Below are positions 51,838-60,741 of a stretch of 64,000 bases of DNA, in pieces. How positions within the stretch are numbered: position 1 is the stretch's first letter; the number at the start of each line of letters is the position of its first letter. The notes below the pieces were generated by a model that searched no databases, was not told where the DNA came from, and was given only the letters and a program-made list of their open reading frames with translations. A program made the position numbers and the translations under genes. This DNA is from Streptomyces sp. NBC_01775 (GTDB lineage: Bacteria > Actinomycetota > Actinomycetes > Streptomycetales > Streptomycetaceae): assembly GCF_035917675.1 (NCBI RefSeq), contig NZ_CP109104.1, forward strand, positions 2,232,001-2,296,000, given 5' to 3'.

Positions 51838-53325
51838 ATGAGCGAGAACAGCACGGATGTGATCGTCATCGGCGGCGGAACAGGCGGCTACAGCACGGCA
51901 CTTCGCGCCGCCCACCTGGGCCTGGATGTGACGCTCGTGGAGCGCGACCTGGTCGGCGGCACCTGTCTGCACCGTGGCTGTGTGCCGAGCAAGGCGATGC
52001 TGCACGCGGCGGAACTCGTCGACGGCGTCGCCGAGGCGCGCGAGCGCTGGGGCGTCAAGGCGACGCTGGAGGGCGTCGACTGGCCGGCGCTGACCGCCAC
52101 CCGCGACGACATCGTCTCCCGCAACCACAGGGGCGTGGAGGGCCAGCTCTCCCGCGCGGGCGTCACGGTCGTGCGCGGCACCGCCACGCTCACCGGGCCG
52201 CGCGGCGTCCGGGTGACGGACGCGGGGAGTACAGGCGGCGCGGGCGTCCAGGGGTGGACGGCGCGGCGCGGCATCGTGCTGGCGACCGGGTCAAGGCCGC
52301 GCACCCTGCCGGGACTTGAGCCGGACGGACAGCACGTGGTCACCAGCGACGACGCCCTCTTCGCACCCGGTCTGCCGAAGAGCGTGCTGGTGCTGGGCGG
52401 CGGCGCGATCGGCGTCGAGTACGCCTCCTTCCACCGTTCCATGGGCGCCGAAGTCACCCTCGTCGAGGCGGCCGAGCGGCTGCTGCCACTGGAGGACGAG
52501 GACGTGAGCCGCCAGCTGACCCGGGCCCTGAAGAAGCGCGGCATCACCGTGCTGACGGGCGCCAGGATGCTGGACGCGCACCGCGTGGACGCCCGCCGCG
52601 CGGACGCCCGCCGTGTGGACGCCGCAACCGGAGGCGGGCCGGGCATCGAGGCCAGGGTGCGCCCGGCGCGCGGCGCCGAGACGGTGATCGCCGCCGAGCG
52701 GCTGCTCGTCGCGGTCGGCAGGGTGCCGGTCACCGACGGCCTCGGCCTGGCGGCGGCCGGGCTCACCACCGACGCGCGCGGGTACGTACCGCCCGCCGAC
52801 CTGTCGACGCTCAGCACGGCGGTACCCGGCCTCCACGTCGTCGGCGATCTGCTGCCGCCGCCCTCGCTGGGCCTGGCGCACGCCTCGTTCGCCGAGGGCC
52901 TGCTGGTCGCGGAGACGCTGGCGGGGCTCCCGTCCCGGCCGGTCGACTACGCGGCCGTCCCCCGCGTGACGTACTCCAGCCCGCAGACCGCCTCGGTGGG
53001 CCTGAGCGAGGCCGAGGCGCGGGCCGCGGGGTACGAAGTGGCGGCCAACGTCATGCCGTTGACCGCCACGGCGAAGGGCATGGTGCACGGCCAGGGCGGC
53101 ATGGTGAAGGCCGTCGCCGAGCGGGGGGCGCAGGGGCGCGTCCTCGGCGTCCACCTGGTCGGGCCGCATGTCTCCGAGATGATCGCCGAGTCCCAGCTGG
53201 CGGTGGCCTGGGACGCCTCGCCCGCCGACATCGCCCAGCACGTGCACCCCCACCCGACGCTGAGCGAGGCCGTGGGCGAGACCTTCTTGACCCTGGCGGG
53301 CCGAGGACTCCACCAGCACGCCTGA
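51838..53325 (+). CDS. Dihydrolipoamide dehydrogenase-type flavoprotein oxidoreductase
   Basis: 495 residues from ATG 51838. FAD-binding VIVIGGGTGGYSTALRAA, redox disulfide GGTCLHRGCVPSK, NAD-binding SVLVLGGGAIGVEYASF and the C-terminal HPHPTLSE catalytic His-Glu pair are all present. It oxidises dihydrolipoamide or a related dithiol with NAD+. An in-frame repeat (DAHRVDARRADARRVDAATG) expands the NAD domain. It stands alone, without E1/E2 genes, and divergent from a LysR regulator, so it may be a specialised paralogue rather than the housekeeping Lpd. Confidence 0.9.
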   Translation: MSENSTDVIVIGGGTGGYSTALRAAHLGLDVTLVERDLVGGTCLHRGCVPSKAMLHAAELVDGVAEARERWGVKATLEGVDWPALTATRDDIVSRNHRGVEGQLSRAGVTVVRGTATLTGPRGVRVTDAGSTGGAGVQGWTARRGIVLATGSRPRTLPGLEPDGQHVVTSDDALFAPGLPKSVLVLGGGAIGVEYASFHRSMGAEVTLVEAAERLLPLEDEDVSRQLTRALKKRGITVLTGARMLDAHRVDARRADARRVDAATGGGPGIEARVRPARGAETVIAAERLLVAVGRVPVTDGLGLAAAGLTTDARGYVPPADLSTLSTAVPGLHVVGDLLPPPSLGLAHASFAEGLLVAETLAGLPSRPVDYAAVPRVTYSSPQTASVGLSEAEARAAGYEVAANVMPLTATAKGMVHGQGGMVKAVAERGAQGRVLGVHLVGPHVSEMIAESQLAVAWDASPADIAQHVHPHPTLSEAVGETFLTLAGRGLHQHA

Positions 53326-53347
53326 CCTGTACGCGGCGTCCGGCTCG

Positions 53348-53813
53348 TCAGTTGCGCCGCGCCCGGAACCGCTGCTCCCTGGCGCGGAGCGCGAGCGCGA
53401 TGAGAGCCGCGTCCTCGGGGCGGCGTACGTCGCGGCCGGTGAGCTCGTGGAACCGGTTGAAGCGCTGCTGCACCGTGTTGCGGTGGCAGTACAGCGCGGC
53501 GGCCGTGTCCACGATGGAGCCGCTGCCGGCCAGATGCACCTGTACGGTCTCCAGCAGGCGCGTGGTCTCGACATCGGCCACACCGACAGCGTTCAGCCCG
53601 GCCCAGCACGTCCTGGGCGAGTTCGCCGCTCAGCTCCTCGGTCCGGTGGACCAGTACGTCCAGCCAGCTGTCCTCCAGCTTCCGCGGCCCGGATTCGCCC
53701 GCCGGAAGCACCCTCGCCGTGGCGGTGGCGAGCTGCACCGCGCGCGGTACGGAGGCCAGCCCGTCCACCACGGGGGACACCCCGCACGCCACGTCGCTCA
53801 GCTGGGCCAGCAC
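53348..53813 (-). pseudogene. Broken PucR/CdaR-type regulator (single-base frameshift, 5' truncated)
   Basis: From 53813 one frame gives DVACGVSPVVDGLASVPRAV and [14 protein letters not shown], typical of the part before the PucR helix-turn-helix. Around 53600 the frame shifts, and the next frame continues [57 protein letters not shown] to a stop at 53348. Removing one G in a GGGCC run would restore DVLAGLNAVG. The 5' part of the gene is also missing. A sequencing error could explain the shift but not the truncation. Confidence 0.7.
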
Positions 53814-53957
53814 GTTCTGTGGTGTGACCCGGCTGCAAGATCCCCTTCCTCGTCCTCATGCGCCAGTACTGGCGCCGCGGTGAGGTCGTCATGCCGCCCA
53901 TGAGCCGGGCCCCGTCGCGCCCCTCTCAAAGCGCCGCGCACGCTCTTTAATGGAAGC

Positions 53958-55727
53958 ATGCTGTTCGAGGTGTGGGCACCACACGCGGAGACCGTCACCC
54001 TGCACATCGCGCCCGGCCGCACCCACGCCATGGCGCACTCGCCCACACACCAGGGCTGGTGGCAGACCGAGGCGGCGGCCGGGGACGGAAGCCGCTACGG
54101 CTTCGCGCCGGACGGCGGCCCGGCACTGCCCGACCCGCGCTCCCGCCGCCAGCCCGACGGGCCCGAGGGGCTGAGCGCGGTGGTGGACCACGACGCGTAC
54201 ACCTGGCGGCACCCGTGGCGCGGGCTGCCGCTGCCCGGCGCCGTCCTCTACGAGCTGCACGTGGGCACCTTCACCCGCGAGGGCACCTTCGAGGCCGCCG
54301 CCGAACGGCTCGGGCACCTGGCGGGGCTGGGCGTCACCCATGTCGAACTGATGCCCGTCTGCCCGTTCCCCGGCACGCACGGCTGGGGCTACGACGGGGT
54401 CGCGCTGTGGGCGGTGCACGAGCCCTACGGCGGGCCCGAGGGGCTGAAGCGGTTCGTGGACGCGGCACACGGGCAGGGACTCGGCGTCGTCCTCGACGTC
54501 GTACACAACCACCTGGGGCCCTCCGGCAACCAGCTGCCCGCCTTCGGGCCGTACTTCACCGAGCGCCACCAGACACCGTGGGGCGCGGCCGTCAACCTGG
54601 ACGCGCCCGGCTCCGACGAGGTGCGCTCCTATCTGATCGGCAGCGCCCTGGCCTTCCTGCGGGACTACCAGCTCGACGGGCTGCGGCTGGACGCGGTGCA
54701 CGCGCTGGCCGACACCCGCGCCCAGCACTTCCTCGCAGAGCTGTCCGAGGCGGTGGACACGCTGGCCGCGCACACCGGACGGCCGCTGTTCCTGATCGCC
54801 GAGTCCGACCTGAACGACCCGCGCACCACGGCCCCGCGCAGCGTCAACGGCCACGGGCTGCACGCGCAGTGGAACGACGACTTCCACCACGCGCTGCACA
54901 CCGCCTTGACGGGCGAATCCCACGGCTACTACGCGGACTTCGCGCACGCCCCGCTCACCGCGCTCGCCAAGACACTGACCGGGGCCTTCTTCCACGACGG
55001 CGGACACTCCACCTTCCGGGGCCGCCGGCACGGCCGCCCGGTGCTGCGCCCGGGAGCCGCGGGCGTCCCCGCGTACCGCTTCCTGGCGTACGCGCAGACC
55101 CACGACCAGATCGGCAACCGCGCGCTGGGCGAGCGGCTGGCCGCCCTCGCCACCCCCGGGGCGCTCGCCTGCGCCGCGGCGCTCGTCCTGCTCGCACCGG
55201 GGACGCCGCAGCTGTTCATGGGCGAGGAGTGGGGGGCGCGCACCCCCTGGCAGTACTTCACCGACCACCAGGACCCCGAGCTGGCCGAGGCGGTGCGGCA
55301 GGGGCGGCGCAGGGAGTTCGCCGCGCACGGGTGGCCGACGGAGTCGGTGCCCGACCCGCAGGACCCGGCGACCCGCGCGCGCTCGTGCCTGGAGTGGAGC
55401 GAGCCCGAACAGGCCCCGCACGACCGGCTCCTGGACTGGCACCGCACCCTGATCCGGCTGCGGCACGCCCACCCGGTGCTGGCGCACCTGCCGCTGGGCG
55501 AGGCGCGGGTGGAGCATCCGGGCCCGGCGGTGGAAGCGGAGACAGAGCGGTGGCTGCTGCTGCGCAACGGCCCGCTCCACGTCGCCGCGAACCTCTCCCC
55601 GGATCGCGGGGCCCACATCCGGCTCCCCTCGCCGCACCCGGTGCTCCTGGCGTCCTGGGACGCGGAGGCGCGGCTGGCGGACGGGACGCTGAGCCTGCCG
55701 CCGGAGTCGGCGGCCGTGCTCGGATAG
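53958..55727 (+). CDS. treZ: Malto-oligosyltrehalose trehalohydrolase
   Basis: 589 residues from ATG 53958. It releases trehalose from the ends made by TreY. The N-terminal beta domain (LFEVWAPHAETVTLHIAPG) precedes the GH13 barrel: VLYELHVGTFTREGTFEAAAERLGHLAGLGVTHVELMPV, VVLDVVHNHLGP, nucleophile Asp in DGLRLDAVHAL, Glu in LFLIAESDLNDPR and Asp in YAQTHDQIGNRALGERL. LFMGEEWGARTPWQYF is characteristic of TreZ. With GlgX and TreY this completes a glycogen-to-trehalose route in the window. Convergent with the MFS gene. Confidence 0.96.
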   Translation: MLFEVWAPHAETVTLHIAPGRTHAMAHSPTHQGWWQTEAAAGDGSRYGFAPDGGPALPDPRSRRQPDGPEGLSAVVDHDAYTWRHPWRGLPLPGAVLYELHVGTFTREGTFEAAAERLGHLAGLGVTHVELMPVCPFPGTHGWGYDGVALWAVHEPYGGPEGLKRFVDAAHGQGLGVVLDVVHNHLGPSGNQLPAFGPYFTERHQTPWGAAVNLDAPGSDEVRSYLIGSALAFLRDYQLDGLRLDAVHALADTRAQHFLAELSEAVDTLAAHTGRPLFLIAESDLNDPRTTAPRSVNGHGLHAQWNDDFHHALHTALTGESHGYYADFAHAPLTALAKTLTGAFFHDGGHSTFRGRRHGRPVLRPGAAGVPAYRFLAYAQTHDQIGNRALGERLAALATPGALACAAALVLLAPGTPQLFMGEEWGARTPWQYFTDHQDPELAEAVRQGRRREFAAHGWPTESVPDPQDPATRARSCLEWSEPEQAPHDRLLDWHRTLIRLRHAHPVLAHLPLGEARVEHPGPAVEAETERWLLLRNGPLHVAANLSPDRGAHIRLPSPHPVLLASWDAEARLADGTLSLPPESAAVLG

Positions 55728-55734
55728 CGCGGCG

Positions 55735-55761
55735 GGGGCGGGCCGTCGCCTTCCCCGCCCC
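55735..55761. terminator. Bidirectional terminator between treZ and the MFS gene
   Basis: GGGGCGGG (55735-55742) pairs with CCCGCCCC (55754-55761), an eight-base GC-rich stem in the short gap between convergent stops. Confidence 0.65.
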
Positions 55762-55781
55762 GTCACACGGCCGGGGGTCCG

Positions 55782-57353
55782 CTACCCGCGCCCGTCCACG
55801 ACCAGTTCGGTGGCGGCCCGCTCCCCCTCGTCCGCATGGCCTTCCTGCTGGCCGCCCCGCTGGACCGGCTGCGTGCCGGTGGGCACCTGCTGGACTCCTG
55901 GACCGGTGGAGGACGGCAGGAAGGCGGCGATGAGCAGGCCGACGACGGCGGCTCCGGCCGCGATCAGGAAGGCGGTGCGGAAGCCCTCCAGGCTGGGCAC
56001 CTGCGTGGGGCCGAGCGGGCTGCTCATCTTGGCCAGGACGACGCCGACGACGGCGCTGGAGGTCGAGGTGCCGATCGACCGCATCAGCGTGTTCAGGCCG
56101 TTGGCGGCGCCCGATTCGGACGGGTCGACGGCGCCGAGGATCAGCGCGGGCATCGCGGAGTAGGCGATCCCGATGCCGACCCCGATCAGCACGGCCAGTA
56201 CGACGGTCTGCCACACCGCGCCCACCAGCAGCGTGCCCAGCAGATAGGAGCCCGCCAGGATCACCAGCCCGGTCATCAGCGACACCTTGGGCCCGCGCGC
56301 GGCGGACAACCGGGCAGAGAAGGAGGAGACGAGCATCATCGCGATACCCATCGGCGCCACGCACAGCCCGGAGACGACCATGGACTGGCCCAGCCCGTAG
56401 CCCGTGGACCTCGGCAGCTGGAGGAGCTGCGGGAGGACGAGCGTGAGCGCGTAGAAGGCCAGCCCGACCATGATCGAGGCGAGGTTGGTGAGCAGCACCT
56501 GACGGCGGGCCGTCGTCCGCAGGTCCACCAGCGGGTCCTGGAGCCGCAGCTCCAGCAGCCCCCACAGCACGAAGATCACGGCGGAGGCGCCGAACAGCCC
56601 CAGCACCAGCGGGCTGCCCCAGCCCCAGTCGCCGCCCTTGGAGATCGGCAGCAGCAGCGTCACCAGCCCCGCCGTCAGCCCGAGGGTGCCCAGCACGTCG
56701 AAGCGGCCGGGCGTGCGCAGCGGCGACTCGGGCACCAGGAAGCGGACGAGCGCCATGGCGAGCAGACCGATGCCTGCGGCGCCGAAGAAGAGGACGTGCC
56801 AGTCGGTGTACTGCGCGACGTACGCGGCCAGCGGCATTCCCAGCGCACCGCCGACACCCAGCGAGGAGCTCATGAACGCCATGGCCGAACCGAGCCGCTC
56901 GGGCGGGAGTTCGTCCCGCATGATGCTGATGCCCAGCGGGATGGCCCCCATGGCGAACCCCTGCACGGCCCGTCCCGCGACCATGGGCACCAGCTCGGAG
57001 GTGAGGCCGCAGATCAGCGAGCCCAGCACCATCATCCCCAGGCTGAAGAGCACCAGCCGCCGCTTGCCGTACAGATCGCCGAGCCTGCCCATGATCGGGG
57101 TCGCGACGGCACCCGACAGCAGGGTGGAGGTGATCACCCACGAGGCGTTGGAGGTGGACGTGCCCAGGAGCGAGGGCAGTTGAGCGATGATGGGCACGAT
57201 CAGGGTCTGCATCACGGCGACGGAGATGCCCCCGAAGGCCAGCACCGGCACGAGCCACCGCCCGCCCCGCTCCGCGCCCTTCTGGCGGGCCCCGCCCACG
57301 GCCGTGCCTATGCCACCGGAACCGTCAGTGGTCTCTCCCACGCTCTCCCCCAC
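55782..57353 (-). CDS. MFS drug-resistance-type transporter (DHA2, 14-helix)
   Basis: 523 residues from the ATG at 57353. About 14 hydrophobic segments span residues 32-485. Motif A is GRLGDLYGKRRLVLFSLGMM, and motif C-like GSAMAFMSSSLGVGGALGMPLAAYVAQYTDWHVLFF follows. SNASWVITSTLLSGAVATPIMGRLGD fits the DHA2 (EmrB/QacA) exporters. It likely pumps a drug or metabolite out in exchange for protons. The hydrophilic, Gln/Gly-rich C-terminus is unremarkable. No regulator is adjacent, but short repeats occupy its upstream region. Confidence 0.92.
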   Translation of the reverse strand: MGESVGETTDGSGGIGTAVGGARQKGAERGGRWLVPVLAFGGISVAVMQTLIVPIIAQLPSLLGTSTSNASWVITSTLLSGAVATPIMGRLGDLYGKRRLVLFSLGMMVLGSLICGLTSELVPMVAGRAVQGFAMGAIPLGISIMRDELPPERLGSAMAFMSSSLGVGGALGMPLAAYVAQYTDWHVLFFGAAGIGLLAMALVRFLVPESPLRTPGRFDVLGTLGLTAGLVTLLLPISKGGDWGWGSPLVLGLFGASAVIFVLWGLLELRLQDPLVDLRTTARRQVLLTNLASIMVGLAFYALTLVLPQLLQLPRSTGYGLGQSMVVSGLCVAPMGIAMMLVSSFSARLSAARGPKVSLMTGLVILAGSYLLGTLLVGAVWQTVVLAVLIGVGIGIAYSAMPALILGAVDPSESGAANGLNTLMRSIGTSTSSAVVGVVLAKMSSPLGPTQVPSLEGFRTAFLIAAGAAVVGLLIAAFLPSSTGPGVQQVPTGTQPVQRGGQQEGHADEGERAATELVVDGRG

Positions 57354-57727
57354 GCCCTTTCCTCATGTTCTGCTGTTGTTCGACGTTCTTGTCGAAGTTC
57401 TTGTCGACGTTCTCGCACTGTCCGAAGCTCTCGGCGGCTCACAGCCCACGGCCCACAGCGACGCCGCCCACACACACCACACCCGGCGCACACCGCCACA
57501 GCCATCTTCATGCAGCCTACAAATGAACTGTCCCCGCACGGCCGGTATTCCGCCATGAGAGATGAGGCGCACAAAGGCATCCTTGACCGGGCCTCGCACG
57601 CTCCTAGACCCAAGGCCGCCCCGCGCACGACCGGCGCACCCGATGCCAGCCGCGGCCAGGGCGTGGCCGGGCAGTGGTCAGCAGCGCAGCACGCAGCGGG
57701 ACGGACCGCCCGGCCCGGACCACTCTG
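57354..57727. other. Control region of the MFS gene with short repeats
   Basis: This 374-base stretch has no convincing gene. On the plus strand, 12-base units GTTCTTGTCGAA and GTTCTTGTCGAC, flanked by GTTCGACGTT- and GTTCTCG-type variants, lie at about 57377-57417, 25-65 bases before the MFS start. They may be operator copies or slippage. The part nearer 57727 holds only the end of the NicO transcript. Confidence 0.5.
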
Positions 57728-59320
57728 TCAGAGGGCAACCAGACTGCGCAGAACCAGGCCCAGGCCGACAAGGAGCACCGCCAGCGCGGTGAGGAGAGTG
57801 CCGTAGCGCATGTAGCGGCGCAGCGCGGGAAGTCGGCGCTCCCCCAGCATGGCGAGTCGGCTGCCGCCCCCGGAGAGCAGCAGTCCGGCGGCCGTGAGGG
57901 TGGTGGCCATGCCGAGGCCGTAACCGAGGACGAGCAGCACTCCGAAGAACGTACGGCTCAGGGCGACGGCGCCGAGCAGGACCACGAGTGCCGACGGGCT
58001 CGGCACCAGTCCGCCCGCCAGTCCGACTCCGAGAAGCGAGGACAGCCGGAGGCCGCGCGCGCCGTCGCGGGTGTGACCGTGCATGCGGTCGGGCTCATGG
58101 GAGTGGTCGGGTGTGTGAGCGTGCTCCCGCGCATGGCCGTGGCTGTGATCATGGCTGTGTCCGTGGTGCCGGTGGCCAGGGCCGGGGTGCCTGTGAGTGT
58201 GTCCGTGGTGGTGCCGGCCGGCCGTCGGGGCGTCGGCGCTGAGGGCGCGCGCTGCGGTTATCACGAGTCCGGTGCCGATGGCCGCGATGATCACCCCGCT
58301 GATCGCGCCCAGCCAGCCCAGCAGCTGTTCGCCCAGCAGGCCGCCGGAGACGGTCAGCACCAGTCCCACCGCCAGCACACCCGCTGTGTGGGTCGCGGTC
58401 ACCGTCGCGCCGACCGTGAGGGCCGCGCGTACCCCGCCCTCCCGGCGGGCCAGGCACGCGGCGACGGCGAGCTTGGCATGGCCGGGGAGCGCCGCGTGGC
58501 CCGCGCCGAGGAGCACGGTCAGCAGGATGGCGAGCAATCCCACTGGAGGGGTCAGGTCGTGTCCGGTGGCAAGGGAGGTGAGCCGCTGCTCCAGCGCGGG
58601 GAAAAGGACGGCGCCCTCGGCCTGCGAGGGGGCCGCGCCCGGCTCGGCGTCCTCTGTTGCGGTCCCGCCGCCCTTGCCGTCCGGAACCGTCTTGAGGCTG
58701 GCGCCGGTCTGATTCAGCGGCTCGTCGGCCGCGTCGGACGGGTAGTCACGCAGCCCGTCGCTCGAACTCCGGGCCGGAACATCGGACTTGGCGAGGTTCA
58801 CACCCAGCCCGGTGGCGGTGATCTCCTTCCAGCCCGTCCGCGCCGCCTCGGCGCCGGAGGTGAAGGTCACCTCGGCGGAATCCGACAGGTCGGCGACGGC
58901 ACGCAGTCGGCAGGTCAGCCGGGTGATGGGCAGGCCGGCCGCGCCCTTCCTGTAGAGGAGTCGGCTGCCGCGCACCTGCCACGGCCGACGCTCCCCGTCC
59001 ACCGACAGGTCCATCGCGCGGGCGAGCCGGGTGCAGCGGACCTTCGCCGAGTGTGCCGCCTCGGCGCGCGAGACGGTGCCGTCGCCGTTCCGGTCGGCCG
59101 TCTCGCGGTTCTGCGCGGTGGGAATCTCCGCGCTGTCGACGACTGCCACGTCCTCGACCCGGTCAGGGAACAGCCGCAGCCCGTCATGGTGGTTGAGGCT
59201 GAAGTTGCCCAGGGGGTGTGCGTGCGCTGCCGGTGCGGCGGACGTACCGAGCAGCAGCGCGGTGAACACCACCATGACGCAGCGGGCGGCCCGGGGTGCC
59301 AGGCGGAAGGGGCTGATCAA
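57728..59320 (-). CDS. Nickel/cobalt efflux-type transporter (NicO/RcnA family) with secreted N-domain
   Basis: 530 residues from the ATG at 59320. A signal-like segment is followed by an extracytoplasmic domain to about residue 260, with AHAHPLGNFSLNHHDGL near its start and an EF-hand-like DRNGDGTVSRAEA. The membrane part has at least six helices, beginning LTPPVGLLAILLTVLLGAGHAALPGHAKLAVAACLA, in which GHAALPGHAK is the NicO/HupE metal motif. A long His-rich loop (GRHHHGHTHRHPGPGHRHHGHSHDHSHGHAREH) lies between helices. It probably exports or senses Ni2+ or Co2+. It overlaps the TPR gene by four bases. Confidence 0.88.
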   Translation of the reverse strand: MISPFRLAPRAARCVMVVFTALLLGTSAAPAAHAHPLGNFSLNHHDGLRLFPDRVEDVAVVDSAEIPTAQNRETADRNGDGTVSRAEAAHSAKVRCTRLARAMDLSVDGERRPWQVRGSRLLYRKGAAGLPITRLTCRLRAVADLSDSAEVTFTSGAEAARTGWKEITATGLGVNLAKSDVPARSSSDGLRDYPSDAADEPLNQTGASLKTVPDGKGGGTATEDAEPGAAPSQAEGAVLFPALEQRLTSLATGHDLTPPVGLLAILLTVLLGAGHAALPGHAKLAVAACLARREGGVRAALTVGATVTATHTAGVLAVGLVLTVSGGLLGEQLLGWLGAISGVIIAAIGTGLVITAARALSADAPTAGRHHHGHTHRHPGPGHRHHGHSHDHSHGHAREHAHTPDHSHEPDRMHGHTRDGARGLRLSSLLGVGLAGGLVPSPSALVVLLGAVALSRTFFGVLLVLGYGLGMATTLTAAGLLLSGGGSRLAMLGERRLPALRRYMRYGTLLTALAVLLVGLGLVLRSLVAL

Positions 59321-60741
59321 CTGTGGTCACCCTTCTCCGCGCCGCGCGCCTGCGCATCGCGGCCCGGTCCGTCCTGCGTCTTCCCGGGACACACCCGCGC
59401 GCACGCCGCGCTCTCCCGTCCGCCGAGCATCTTGACGGCCTTGGGGGCGTGGTAGGGCGAGAAGTGCGGGTTGAGCGCCAGGGCCTGGCGGAGGTGACGG
59501 TCGGCCTCCGGTCGTCCGAGCGCATGCTCGATCGCGCCCCGGTGGTAGCGGAACAGCGCGCTCTTCCACCCCGTACGGGCCGCCTGCCGGGCGTAGGTCA
59601 GGGCCTCCTCGTCGTGCCCGGCTCGGTGCAGCGCCCAGCCGAGCGCGTCGGCCACGATGACGCCCCGGGAGCGTTTCCACTCGTCACGCAGCAGCCCCAC
59701 GGCCCTGCCCGGGTCGCCGTGGTCGGCCTCGTACAGCGCGAGGTGCGGGTCGACCGTGCCGCCCTGGTCGCGCACCATCTTCAGCTGCGCTTCGAGCGCG
59801 GCGTGCTGCCCTGCACCGACGCGCTTGCCCCGCTGCCCGCCGGGGTGTTCGGCCAACCGCAGCTCGGTGGCCTCGGCGAGGAACTGCGGCAGCGGCGTCC
59901 GCGCGGCCAGCCGGTCGTAGAGGGCCAGCGCCCTGTCGGTACGACCGTGCGCGGCGTGCACCCGCGCGAGGCCGGAGGCGCCGTACGGGTGGCCGGGCAC
60001 GACTCGTACGGCGCGCCGAAAGTGCCGCTGGGCACGCACCACTTCCCCCTGCGACCAGGCCAGCTCGCCGAGCCTCGCTTCGGCGAACGCGGTCTCGCCC
60101 GGTGTCTCGGCGCTCCGCTCCGCCCGGCGGAGCGCCACCGCCGCGTCTCGAACCCGGCCGTGTGTCTCCAGGTCGTAGGCGGCCCTGCTGTACGCGGCGG
60201 CGGTCGGAGCCAGATCGAGCATCCGCTGCACGGCGGTCCGCGCGGCGCGGTAGTGGCCGAGCTGGATCTCGGCGTCGGCCAGTACCCCGTAGCCACCGGG
60301 GCGTTCGGGCGCCATCCGGGTGCCGCGCAGCCCGTACGCGCGCCCTTCGGTGAACTCGTGGCGGGCATTGGCGAGTTGCCCGTTGCCGGTGACGGCCGCG
60401 TAGTTGTCCTCGGGCCGGAGCGCGAGGGAGCGGCGGAGAGCTTTGCCCGCGGCGTCCAAGCGCCCGGTGTCGAGGGTGGTACGTGCCCGTTCGATTTCGG
60501 CCTGGGCCAGTCCGGACCAGGCCACGGGGTCCTTCGGGTCCCGGTCCACAGCCCGCTGCGCGGCGCGGACCGCGCTGTCCGCGTCCGGCGACGGTGGTGC
60601 GCCCGGCCCGGCGCGTCCTGCGCGCGGACCGGCGCCGTCGGTGGTGTCGCCGGTGAGGCCGCCGGGCCCGAGAGCCAGGAGTCCCAGGACGCACACGCCG
60701 ACGGCTGCCGCTCCGCCCGCGGCGGCTGTCCTCCGCCTCAC
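59317..60741 (-). CDS. Exported tetratricopeptide-repeat protein
   Basis: 474 residues from the ATG at 60741. An N-terminal hydrophobic anchor (AAAVGVCVLGLLALGPGGL) is followed by about ten TPR-like helical pairs, such as AWSGLAQAEIERARTTLDTGRLDAAGKALRRSLALRPEDN, GYGVLADAEIQLGHYRAARTAVQRMLDLAPT and HYRRGAIEHALGRPEADRHLRQALALNP-type units. It should act as a protein-interaction scaffold at the outer membrane face. It overlaps both neighbours by four bases (ATGA), so DUF4331, TPR and NicO proteins are produced in a fixed order and ratio. Confidence 0.85.
   Translation of the reverse strand: MRRRTAAAGGAAAVGVCVLGLLALGPGGLTGDTTDGAGPRAGRAGPGAPPSPDADSAVRAAQRAVDRDPKDPVAWSGLAQAEIERARTTLDTGRLDAAGKALRRSLALRPEDNYAAVTGNGQLANARHEFTEGRAYGLRGTRMAPERPGGYGVLADAEIQLGHYRAARTAVQRMLDLAPTAAAYSRAAYDLETHGRVRDAAVALRRAERSAETPGETAFAEARLGELAWSQGEVVRAQRHFRRAVRVVPGHPYGASGLARVHAAHGRTDRALALYDRLAARTPLPQFLAEATELRLAEHPGGQRGKRVGAGQHAALEAQLKMVRDQGGTVDPHLALYEADHGDPGRAVGLLRDEWKRSRGVIVADALGWALHRAGHDEEALTYARQAARTGWKSALFRYHRGAIEHALGRPEADRHLRQALALNPHFSPYHAPKAVKMLGGRESAACARVCPGKTQDGPGRDAQARGAEKGDHS

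Noticed and set aside
53798..54046. 82-residue minus-strand ORF before treZ
   Set aside because: It runs antisense into the treZ start and does not join the PucR frame with recognisable sequence.
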